64,000 nucleotides of DNA, taken from NCBI RefSeq assembly GCF_001427825.1, contig NZ_LMGT01000001.1, positions 820,001-884,000 on the forward strand. The letters are read 5' to 3'. The position numbers and the translations under genes are program-made. Below the pieces are notes generated by a model. The model was not told where the DNA came from and made no database searches. It was given only the letters and a program-made list of their open reading frames with translations. The stretch comes from Brevundimonas sp. Root608 (GTDB taxonomy: Bacteria; Pseudomonadota; Alphaproteobacteria; Caulobacterales; Caulobacteraceae). Below are positions 44,901 through 52,522 of this stretch, piece by piece (the stretch's first letter is position 1; every line of letters begins with the position of its first letter).

Positions 44901-46201
44901 GGCCTGTTTTCCTGAACGGGGGCGGGGCGGCGCAGCTTGTGTGCGCCGATCAGGTCGAGGGCCAGCTTCTCATAGAGGGGCTCGGCCTGGCCCTTGCGGA
45001 CCTTGTGGAGGAAATAGCCTTCGAAGGCGACCTTGGCCGTGTGCACCCAGCGGCCGCTGGCCGACCAGTTGATGTTGCGCGGCGGAATCTGCGGCTGGGC
45101 CATGAAGGCCACGCCGCCGTCGCCGAAATCGGCCAGACAGATGGCGTTCCAGCTGGCCTCGTTGGTCGGGGCCTCGCCGTCGAGGATCTGCTTCAGATTG
45201 GCCGAGATGGCCGTGACCATGCTCTCGATCATGAAGCCGGTCTTGGGCACGCCCACGGGCACCGGCGTCGGGCCGGTCGGCGGGATCGCGATGCAGACGC
45301 CGAGGGCGAAGATGTCGGGCCAGGTCGGATTGCGCTGGTGCTTGTCGACGAGGATGAAGCCGCGGGGATTGGTCAGCCCCTCGACCCCGCGCACCGCCTC
45401 CACGCCCCGGAAGGCCGGCAGCATCATGGAGTAGGCGAACGGCAGGTCGTGGCTCGCCTTTACGGCTCCGTCCTCACCGACCTCCTCGACATGCATCAGG
45501 CCGGCGTCGACGCTCTTCACCTTGGCATTGGTGATCCATTTGATGTGCCGCTGACGCATCTCGCTTTCCAGCAGCCCCTTGGTGTCGCCCACTCCGTCAA
45601 GGCCGAGGTGGCCGATGTAGGGCTCGGAGGTCACGAAGGTCATCGGCACGCGGTCGCGCAGCTTGCGCCGGCGCAGTTCGGTGTCGAGGATCATGGCGAA
45701 CTCATAGGCAGGCCCGAAGCAGGACGCGCCCTGGACCGCCCCGACGACGATCGGACCGGGGTTCTGCACGAACGCGTCGAAGGCCTCGGCCGCGTGCACG
45801 GCGTGGTCGACATGGCAGATCGAGACCGTATGGCCGTCAGGCCCGAGGCCCGGAATCTCGTCGAAGGCCAGGTCGGGACCGGTGGCGATGACCAGATAAT
45901 CGTAATGCAGGGCCCGGCCGTCGGCGAGATCGACGCCCTTTTCGGCGGGCCGGATGCGGCTGGCGCCGACATTGATGAATTCGACGCCCTTGCGCTTCAT
46001 CACCTCCGTCAGGCTGACCTCGATGGCCTCGCGCTTGCGCCAGTGCACCGCCACCCAGGGGTTGGAGGGGGTGAAGTGGAAGGTGTCGCCCTTCGACACC
46101 ATGACGATCCGCGCCCGGTCGCCGAGCGCGTGGCGGATGTCATAGGCGGCGATGGCGCCGCCGAGGCCTGCGCCGAGGATGACGATGGTGGGCCGGTTCA
46201 T
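44897..46201 (-). CDS. sqr: Sulfide:quinone oxidoreductase
   Basis: A 434-residue FAD enzyme that oxidises sulfide to polysulfide or persulfide and reduces quinone at the membrane. The N-terminal ILGAGLGGAIAAYDIR binds FAD. Three cysteines match the SQR catalytic set: C129 (SICHVDHA), C161 (GASCFGP) and C355 (NAICLADFG). The 32-residue gap of the first two equals that in the Aquifex enzyme. PTPVPVGVPKTGFM is the quinone/FAD-side motif. GGAAGGAAA precedes the start. A FixK-like box is 62 bases upstream. Confidence 0.92.
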   Translation of the reverse strand: MNRPTIVILGAGLGGAIAAYDIRHALGDRARIVMVSKGDTFHFTPSNPWVAVHWRKREAIEVSLTEVMKRKGVEFINVGASRIRPAEKGVDLADGRALHYDYLVIATGPDLAFDEIPGLGPDGHTVSICHVDHAVHAAEAFDAFVQNPGPIVVGAVQGASCFGPAYEFAMILDTELRRRKLRDRVPMTFVTSEPYIGHLGLDGVGDTKGLLESEMRQRHIKWITNAKVKSVDAGLMHVEEVGEDGAVKASHDLPFAYSMMLPAFRGVEAVRGVEGLTNPRGFILVDKHQRNPTWPDIFALGVCIAIPPTGPTPVPVGVPKTGFMIESMVTAISANLKQILDGEAPTNEASWNAICLADFGDGGVAFMAQPQIPPRNINWSASGRWVHTAKVAFEGYFLHKVRKGQAEPLYEKLALDLIGAHKLRRPAPVQENRP

Positions 46202-46263
46202 GCGCGGTTTCCTTCCCGGGACGATTCCGATGCCTGATCCTGCGCCGCCCGGACCGTCGCGCC

Positions 46264-46277
46264 TTGATCGTAGTCAA
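46264..46277 (-). promoter_or_regulatory. FixK/FNR-like box for sqr
   Basis: TTGAT-CGTA-GTCAA has one mismatch and is centred 69.5 bases before the sqr start, predicting a leader of about 28 bases. This places sqr under low-oxygen control. Confidence 0.7.
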
Positions 46278-46321
46278 GGCCAGGGATCGGCGCCGGGAGG
46301 ACAGTTCTCGGGCTTGCATTC

Positions 46322-46341
46322 ATATTAGCACTGCCTAATAT
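46322..46341 (+). promoter_or_regulatory. ArsR/BigR-type operator palindrome
   Basis: ATATTAG-N6-CTAATAT is a perfect 7-base inverted repeat in an AT-rich patch, 27 bases before the RND adaptor ATG and inside the sqr/RND divergent region. It is the obvious target for the ArsR-family regulator encoded in the same operon. Confidence 0.75.
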
Positions 46342-46368
46342 TAGCGCAAACTTACATAAGGACATCCG

Positions 46369-47421
46369 ATGACGAAGCCCACGGCCCTGTTCGCCGCCCT
46401 CGCCACCGCCGCCCTTCTGGCCGGCGGCCTGTCGGCCTGCGGCGGGGAGCCCGAGGTCGTGGCGGCCGCGCCGGTACGAGGCGAACGCCTCGCCGTGACC
46501 GAGGCCCTGATAGACGCGGTCAAGCCGGCTTCGGCCATTGTCGCTTCCCGCGACCTCGGCGAGGCGCGAGCCCGCATTCCGGGCACGCTCACGCAGCTGA
46601 ACGTGCGCGAGGGCGATACCGTGCGCCAGGGCCAGGTCATCGGCGTGGTCACCGACAACCGGGTCGGCCTCGAGACGGCGGCGTTCGGCGCACAGGTCGC
46701 GGCGGCCGAGGCCGAGGCCGCGCGCGCCCGGGCCGACCTGTCGCGAATCCAGACCCTGTTCGATCGGGGCATCTACGCCCAGGCGCGGCTCGACCAGGCC
46801 CTCGCAGCCTCCCAGGCCGCCAACGCCCAGGTCCGGGCGGCGCGCGCCGTGCGCTCGGCCAGCGCCGAGACCGGCGCCCAAGGCCGGATTCTCGCCCCGA
46901 CGTCCGGTCGGGTGCTCGCCGCCGACGTGCCCGCCGGCTCGGTGGTCAACGCCGGACAATCCGTCGCCACCATCACCGCCGGCCCGCTGGTCCTCAGGCT
47001 GGAGCTGCCCGAGGCCCAGGGCCGCAACCTGCGGGTCGGCCAGACCGTCGCCCTGTCTGGCGAGGACTTGCCCGGCGTGACAAGCGGCGCGATCGCCCAG
47101 GTCTATCCAGCCTCGACGGCCGGGCGGACCACGGCCGACATCGCCGTCGACGGCCTCGCAAGCGACCGGGTCGGACAGCGGGTCATCGTCCAGGTGCCGG
47201 TCGGCCAGCGCCGCGCCCTCGTCCTGCCGCTTCGCTTCGTCGCCACCCGCTTCGGCATCGACTTCGTCCGCACCGTCGACCGCGCCGGCCGCGTCAGCGA
47301 GGCGCCCGTTCAGCTGGGGGGGCGCGTCCCGGGCGATCGGGTGGAGGTGCTGTCGGGCCTGAGGGCCGGCGACATCGTCCTCGCCCCTGCAAGCGCGCCC
47401 GCACCGGAGCGCGCCCGATGA
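46369..47421 (+). CDS. RND efflux periplasmic adaptor lipoprotein
   Basis: A 350-residue membrane-fusion protein. It is a lipoprotein (LLAGGLSAC lipobox, Cys about 24). The lipoyl-like half-motif GTLTQLNVREGDTVRQGQ precedes the helical hairpin (about 100-165), and ILAPTSGRVLAADVPAGSVVNAG completes the lipoyl domain before the barrel. It links the inner-membrane pump to an outer channel, which is not encoded here. First gene of the operon; its stop overlaps the pump start. Confidence 0.92.
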   Translation: MTKPTALFAALATAALLAGGLSACGGEPEVVAAAPVRGERLAVTEALIDAVKPASAIVASRDLGEARARIPGTLTQLNVREGDTVRQGQVIGVVTDNRVGLETAAFGAQVAAAEAEAARARADLSRIQTLFDRGIYAQARLDQALAASQAANAQVRAARAVRSASAETGAQGRILAPTSGRVLAADVPAGSVVNAGQSVATITAGPLVLRLELPEAQGRNLRVGQTVALSGEDLPGVTSGAIAQVYPASTAGRTTADIAVDGLASDRVGQRVIVQVPVGQRRALVLPLRFVATRFGIDFVRTVDRAGRVSEAPVQLGGRVPGDRVEVLSGLRAGDIVLAPASAPAPERAR

Positions 47422-50400
47422 ACCTCGGCCTTTCCGGACGCCTGACCCGCGCCACGCTCAATTCGCCGCTGACTCCCCTGATGCTGCTGGCGGCGATCGC
47501 CGTCGGCCTGATGGCCGTGCTGTCGATCCCTCGCGAGGAGGAGCCGCAGATCAGCGTGCCGATGGTCGACATCATGGTCGCGGCCCCGGGGCTGAGCGCC
47601 TCCGACGCCACCGAACTGGCGGCCAAGCCGCTGGAAGCCATCGTCCGCAGCATCGACGGCGTCGAACACGTCTACACCCAGGTGCAGGACGACCAGGTGA
47701 TGGTCACCGCCCGCTTCGTGGTCGGCTCGGATCCCGACGACGCGGCGGTTCGCGTCCACGAGAAGGTGCGCGCCAGCTACGGCTCCATCCCCGTCGGCGT
47801 GTCCGAGCCGCAGATCGTCACCCGGGGCATCAACGACGTGCCCGCCGTGGTCCTGACCCTGACGCCGCGCGCCGACGCGGCCGGGCGCTGGAGCGACCAG
47901 GCCCTGTACGACGTCGCCGCCCGCCTCCGCACCGAGATCGGGAAGGTCGAGGACGTCGGCCTGACCTTCATCGTCGGCGGACGACCGTCCGAGATCAGGG
48001 TCGAGCCCGATCCGGCCCGCATGGCCGCGCGCGGCGTGGCCCTGTCCTCGGTGCTCGAGACGGTCTCCCAGGCCAACCGCAGCTTCCCCGCCGGCGCCTT
48101 CCGCGACCAGGGCCAGGCCGTCGCCCTGCGCTCGGGCGAGCGGCTGGCCACCCCGGACGACGCCTCCCTGCTGACCGTCCGTTCGATGGCGGGCGAGCCC
48201 GTCTATCTGCGCGACGTGGCCGCCGTCGTGCAGGCCCCGCGCGAGGACCAGGCCCGCGCCGCCCACTACGCCCGCGTCGGCGACGGCTGGAGGGGCACGC
48301 CCGCCGTCAGCCTGGCGGTGGCCAAGCGCCAGGGCGCCAACGCCGTGGTCGTCTCGCACGGGGTGATGCAGCGGGTCGAGGCGCTGAAGGGCACGCTGAT
48401 TCCGGACGGCCTCGAGGTCGTGGTCACCCGCGATTACGGCGAGACAGCCAATGAAAAGGCCAATGAGCTGCTCATGCACCTCGGCCTCGCGACAATCTCC
48501 ATCGTCATCCTGATCGGTTTCGCCATTGGCTGGCGCGAGGCGGGCGTCACGGCGGTGGTGATCCCGACCACCATCCTGCTGACCCTCTTCGCCTCCAACC
48601 TGATGGGCTACACCATCAACCGCGTCAGCCTGTTCGCCCTGATCTTCTCGATCGGCATCCTCGTCGACGACGCCATCGTCATGATCGAGAACATCGCCCG
48701 GCACTGGGCCATGGACGACAGCCGCAGCCGCGCCCAGGCCACCGTCGAGGCCGTGGCCGAGGTTGGCAATCCGACCGTGGTCGCCACCCTGACCGTGGTC
48801 GCCGCCCTGCTGCCCATGCTGTTCGTCTCGGGCCTGATGGGCCCCTATATGGCGCCGATTCCGGTCAACGCCTCGGCGGCCATGGTCTTCTCCTTCTTCG
48901 TCGCCGTGGTCATCGCGCCCTGGCTGATGATCCGCCTGGCCCGCAAGACCCTGGCCGGCGGCCACGGCCACGAGCACGGCGAGGGCCTGCTGGGCCGCGT
49001 CTACCGCAAGGTGGCGACACCGGTCATCCGCTCGCGCCGCAGCGCCTGGACCTTCCTGATCGTCGTCGGCCTCGCCACCCTGCTGGCCATGTCGATGTTC
49101 GGCTTCCGGGCCGTGCCGGTGAAGTTGCTGCCGTTCGACAACAAGTCCGAGCTGCAGGTCGTGCTGGACATGCCGGAGGGGACCAGCCTCGAGGCCACCG
49201 AGCGCACCCTCGCCGGAGCCGCGGCCGTGGCGGGCCTCCTGCCCGAGGTGGAATCGCTGGAGAGCTACGCGGGGACGGCGGCGCCGTTCAATTTCAACGG
49301 CCTGGTGCGCCACTACTTCCTGCGCGCCGGGGCCGAGCAGGGCGATCTGGCCGTCATGCTGGCGCCCAAGGGCGAACGTAGCCGCAGCAGCCACGCCATC
49401 GCGCTCGACCTGCGCCGCCGTCTGGCCGACCTGCCGCTGCCGACGGGTTCGTCGATCAAGGTGGTCGAGGCCCCGCCGGGTCCGCCCGTGCTGGCGACCC
49501 TGCTGGCCGAGGTCTACGGCCCCGATCCCGCGACGCGCCGCGCCGTCGCCGCCGAGCTGGAGACCCTGTTCCGCGCCGAGTCCTCGGTGGTCGATGTCGA
49601 CAACAGCTACGGCGTACGTCGGCCGGTCCTGCGCCTGATTCCCGACCGCGAGAAGATCGAGCGGTTCGGCCTGTCCGAACGCGAGGTGCACGACTCCATC
49701 GCCGCCGTCATGGGCGGCCAGATCCTGGGCTACGCCGCCCGCGACAACGAGCGGACCCCGGTCGAGATCGCCGTGCGCCTGCCCCAGTCGGCCCGGACCT
49801 GGAACGAACAGATGGCCGTCATGCCCGTGGCCGTGACCACCCTCGACGGCGGCCGGCGCCTGGTCGAACTGGGCGAGATCGTCGAGGCCCGTCACGAGCT
49901 GGCGAGCTGGCCGGTCTACCGCCGCGACGGCCGCGCCGCCGAGATGGTCACCGCCGAACTGGCCGGCCAGTTCGAGGCCCCGATCTACGGCATCCTGGCC
50001 ATCGACGCGGCCATCAAGGACCACGACTGGAAAGGCCTGCCGCGTCCCGAGGTCCGCCTCAACGGCCAGCCGACGGACGAGACCCGGCCCACGGTGCTGT
50101 GGGACGGCGAGTGGGAGATCACCTGGGTCACCTTCCGCGACATGGGCGCCGCCTTCGGCGTGGCCCTGCTGGGGATCTATGTTCTGGTCGTCGCCCAGTT
50201 CAAGGATTTCCGCATTCCGCTGGTGATCCTGACGCCCATCCCCCTGACCCTGATCGGCATCGTCATCGGCCACATGCTGTTCGGCGCGCCCTTCACCGCC
50301 ACCTCGATGATCGGCTTCATCGCCCTGGCGGGGATCATCGTGCGGAATTCGATCCTGCTGGTCGATTTCATCCGCCACGCCCGAACCCCGGGACGACCCC

Positions 50401-50636
50401 TGCGCGAGATCCTGCTGGAGGCCGGGGCCATCCGCTTCAAGCCCATCCTGCTCACCGCCCTGGCGGCCATGATCGGGGCGGCGGTGATCCTGTTCGACCC
50501 GATCTTCCAGGGTCTGGCGATCTCGCTGCTGTTCGGCCTGATCTCCTCGACGATTCTGACGGTGCTGGTGATCCCGGCCATCTATATCGCGTTGAAGGAC
50601 GACGGCCGCCCCCTGGCCGCCGAAGAGGCGCCATGA
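47418..50636 (+). CDS. RND efflux permease
   Basis: A 1072-residue AcrB/HAE1-like proton antiporter: 12 helices in two halves with two large periplasmic loops. The TM4 proton-relay pair is in GILVDDAIVMIENI. An unusual His-rich segment, GGHGHEHGEG near residues 514-523, lies in the cytoplasmic linker between halves. The substrate is unknown. Its place beside sqr and a sulfide-sensor-like repressor suggests a sulfur compound or a metal-thiol species. ATGA overlap with the next gene. Confidence 0.93.
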   Translation: MNLGLSGRLTRATLNSPLTPLMLLAAIAVGLMAVLSIPREEEPQISVPMVDIMVAAPGLSASDATELAAKPLEAIVRSIDGVEHVYTQVQDDQVMVTARFVVGSDPDDAAVRVHEKVRASYGSIPVGVSEPQIVTRGINDVPAVVLTLTPRADAAGRWSDQALYDVAARLRTEIGKVEDVGLTFIVGGRPSEIRVEPDPARMAARGVALSSVLETVSQANRSFPAGAFRDQGQAVALRSGERLATPDDASLLTVRSMAGEPVYLRDVAAVVQAPREDQARAAHYARVGDGWRGTPAVSLAVAKRQGANAVVVSHGVMQRVEALKGTLIPDGLEVVVTRDYGETANEKANELLMHLGLATISIVILIGFAIGWREAGVTAVVIPTTILLTLFASNLMGYTINRVSLFALIFSIGILVDDAIVMIENIARHWAMDDSRSRAQATVEAVAEVGNPTVVATLTVVAALLPMLFVSGLMGPYMAPIPVNASAAMVFSFFVAVVIAPWLMIRLARKTLAGGHGHEHGEGLLGRVYRKVATPVIRSRRSAWTFLIVVGLATLLAMSMFGFRAVPVKLLPFDNKSELQVVLDMPEGTSLEATERTLAGAAAVAGLLPEVESLESYAGTAAPFNFNGLVRHYFLRAGAEQGDLAVMLAPKGERSRSSHAIALDLRRRLADLPLPTGSSIKVVEAPPGPPVLATLLAEVYGPDPATRRAVAAELETLFRAESSVVDVDNSYGVRRPVLRLIPDREKIERFGLSEREVHDSIAAVMGGQILGYAARDNERTPVEIAVRLPQSARTWNEQMAVMPVAVTTLDGGRRLVELGEIVEARHELASWPVYRRDGRAAEMVTAELAGQFEAPIYGILAIDAAIKDHDWKGLPRPEVRLNGQPTDETRPTVLWDGEWEITWVTFRDMGAAFGVALLGIYVLVVAQFKDFRIPLVILTPIPLTLIGIVIGHMLFGAPFTATSMIGFIALAGIIVRNSILLVDFIRHARTPGRPLREILLEAGAIRFKPILLTALAAMIGAAVILFDPIFQGLAISLLFGLISSTILTVLVIPAIYIALKDDGRPLAAEEAP

Positions 50637-50977
50637 CCGACACCCTGCCCACGCCCAACGCCGACGCCCTGGCCAGGCTCGAAGCCAGCGCCGCGCCTGC
50701 CGCGCGCCTGATGCGCCTGTTCGCCAACGAGCAGCGGCTGATGCTGATGTGCCGGCTCAGCGAGGGCGACTGCCCCGTTGGCGATCTGGCCGACTACGTC
50801 GGACTGTCCCAGTCGGCCTGCTCCCAGCACCTCGCCCGCCTGCGCGACGCCGGCGTCATCGCCCCCCGCCGCGACGCCCAGACCATCTACTACGGCATCG
50901 CCGATCCGGCCGCGGCCCGGGTCATCGCCCTGCTCTGCGACCTCTACCGCGACAAACCAAAGGACCCGACTCCATGA
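50633..50977 (+). CDS. ArsR-family regulator, BigR/SqrR-like
   Basis: A 114-residue winged-helix repressor. The recognition region is LADYVGLSQSACSQHLARL, with a wing in RRDAQTIYYGI. Cysteines C40 (MLMCRLSEG) and C102 (LLCDLY) stand where BigR and SqrR carry their disulfide/tetrasulfide pair that senses persulfide; C47 and C63 are extra. The 62-residue spacing is a little shorter than the 66 of those proteins, so alignment should confirm it. Overlaps both neighbours by four bases. Confidence 0.85.
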   Translation: MTDTLPTPNADALARLEASAAPAARLMRLFANEQRLMLMCRLSEGDCPVGDLADYVGLSQSACSQHLARLRDAGVIAPRRDAQTIYYGIADPAAARVIALLCDLYRDKPKDPTP

Positions 50978-51357
50978 CCTATTTCCATGCCCGCACCATC
51001 GAGGGCGACTTCGAAGCCGTCGTCGAGCGCACCCGCGCCGCCCTGCAGAAGCACGGCTTCGGCGTCCTCACCGAGATCGACGTCCAGGCCACGCTGAAGA
51101 CCAAGATCGGGCAGGACTTCCGCCCCTACCGCATTCTCGGCGCCTGCAATCCGGTCATGGCGCACGAGGCGCTGAAGATGGAGCCTCATGTCGGCGTCAT
51201 GCTGCCCTGCAACGTCGTGGTGCAGCAGGCGGAAGGCGGCGTCGAGGTCTTCGCCGTCGACCCCGCCGCCTCGATGGCCGCGATCGACAATGCCGAACTG
51301 CTGGGTCACGCGCGAACGGTGGGCGAGCATCTGCGGGCGGCCGTCGACGAAATTTGA
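50974..51357 (+). CDS. DUF302 domain protein
   Basis: A 127-residue cytosolic protein of the DUF302 family: the beta-alpha pattern with FGVLTEIDVQATLKTKIG, YRILGACNPVMAHEAL and VGVMLPCNVVV, containing two conserved cysteines. DUF302 proteins recur in sulfur-oxidation loci but have no assigned activity. Last gene of the RND-arsR operon, followed at once by a terminator. Confidence 0.88.
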   Translation: MTYFHARTIEGDFEAVVERTRAALQKHGFGVLTEIDVQATLKTKIGQDFRPYRILGACNPVMAHEALKMEPHVGVMLPCNVVVQQAEGGVEVFAVDPAASMAAIDNAELLGHARTVGEHLRAAVDEI

Positions 51358-51371
51358 CGTCGACGGGGCCA

Positions 51372-51402
51372 CCCGCCGGCGCACCCCGGCGGGGCGATTT
51401 TT
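51372..51402 (+). terminator. Rho-independent terminator of the RND-arsR-DUF302 operon
   Basis: The stem CCCGCCGG/CCGGCGGG (8 bp, loop of 6) is followed by GCGATTTTT. It lies between convergent DUF302 and universal stress genes. Confidence 0.85.
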
Positions 51403-51403
51403 G

Positions 51404-52309
51404 TTATCTGAATGTCGGGCGCGGGCCGTGGACGGCGGGACCCGCATCCCGATCCGCCGCGATCGCCCTGCGCACGTCGTCGGGGACGTGCGAGAGCAGG
51501 AGCGGCCGGGGCGCGGTCGCGAGGAGCGATCGCGTGACGCCGCCGAACCATTTTTCTGCCGTGGGGGATCGGCTGTAGCCCCCGACGACGACGAGGTCGG
51601 CGGTGAAGTCCTCCGCGGCCTCGATGATCGTCTCGGCCACGGCGGCGGCGCCCGATTCCATGGATTTCACGGTGGCGCGCACGCCGACGGCCTCCAGGAG
51701 GGCTGTCAGTTCGGCGGTGGCGTCGGGCCGTGCGGCCTGATCGACCACGAGGACGATCGCCAGCGCGTCCGCGGCCATCAGCGGCAAGGCGTCGTCGACG
51801 GCCTGCCGCGCCGCCATGCTGCCGTTGCACCCGATCAGCACGCGGCCGCCGATAGCTCCGGTCCAGGCGGCCGGGATGATGAGGATGGGCCGGGCGGCGC
51901 GCAGGAGGAGCCTGTCCGCGGACAGGGCCTCGGACAAGCCGGGCAGGCGAGGGTGGCCGACGACGATCAGGTCGCCGGTGGTCGCGAATTCGCCGGCGTC
52001 CGGATCGTCGTCCCACGCGGGGCGGAATTCCGCCTCGACCCCGTAAGGCTGGACGAGGGCGTCGAAGGCCTGTCGCGCTGCGGAGACGAGCGCCTGTTCG
52101 CGGTCCGCCTGATGCTCCAGCACTTCGTGGATCGCTTCGGCGCCGCGCGCGAAGGTCTCGGGCGGGGACGGAAAGGGACGATGCAGACCCCGGAGTCCGG
52201 TGAGTCCGACGCCCAGCCGCCGCGCCAGGGCGGCGGCCTGGCGGCCCAGAAGGTCCCCATGGAGCGAGCCGTCCAGACAGACGATGATCCGGCGTATGGA
52301 CTTGTCCAT
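51404..52309 (-). CDS. Tandem universal stress protein
   Basis: A 302-residue protein of two Usp domains. The first opens with RRIIVCLDGSLHG; the second has VLIGCNGSMAARQAVDDAL, with VVVGGYSRSPTAEKWFGGV near the end where the ATP-binding GX2GX9G(S/T) lies. The start at 52309 (MDKSIRR) has GGAGG 5 bases upstream. Stress or low-oxygen role presumed from family and setting. Confidence 0.88.
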   Translation of the reverse strand: MDKSIRRIIVCLDGSLHGDLLGRQAAALARRLGVGLTGLRGLHRPFPSPPETFARGAEAIHEVLEHQADREQALVSAARQAFDALVQPYGVEAEFRPAWDDDPDAGEFATTGDLIVVGHPRLPGLSEALSADRLLLRAARPILIIPAAWTGAIGGRVLIGCNGSMAARQAVDDALPLMAADALAIVLVVDQAARPDATAELTALLEAVGVRATVKSMESGAAAVAETIIEAAEDFTADLVVVGGYSRSPTAEKWFGGVTRSLLATAPRPLLLSHVPDDVRRAIAADRDAGPAVHGPRPTFR

Positions 52310-52356
52310 GGCGACCTCCATTTCCATCAGTCTGCCGTTCCGGTGCGCGCTGGACA

Positions 52357-52370
52357 TTGATCGAGCGCAA
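52357..52370 (-). promoter_or_regulatory. Weak FixK/FNR-like half-palindrome upstream of usp
   Basis: TTGAT-CGAG-CGCAA keeps the first half exactly and has two mismatches in the second. It is centred 54.5 bases before the start, the same geometry as the exact box of the other usp gene. Confidence 0.45.
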
Positions 52371-52522
52371 GGCGCGCGCGCCTTGACACGAGGACAGTCC
52401 GGGCCTGTCTTCCCGGTTCCGAGGGACTCCGCTGCTCCATCCCGAGGAGGTCCGGCCGGCGCCCGGAAGGGCTGAACCCGCGGCCAGGGTGCGTTCGACG
52501 GTCGGGTATGAGGAGCGAGACA

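Noticed and set aside
47310..50378. 1022-codon open frame antisense to the RND pump
   Set aside because: High-GC shadow frame: very rich in Gly, Asp, His and Gln, with no domain pattern, while the opposite strand encodes a clear RND permease.
52383..52396. TTGACACGAGGACA as a FixK box
   Set aside because: Only the first half resembles the consensus; the second half does not pair.
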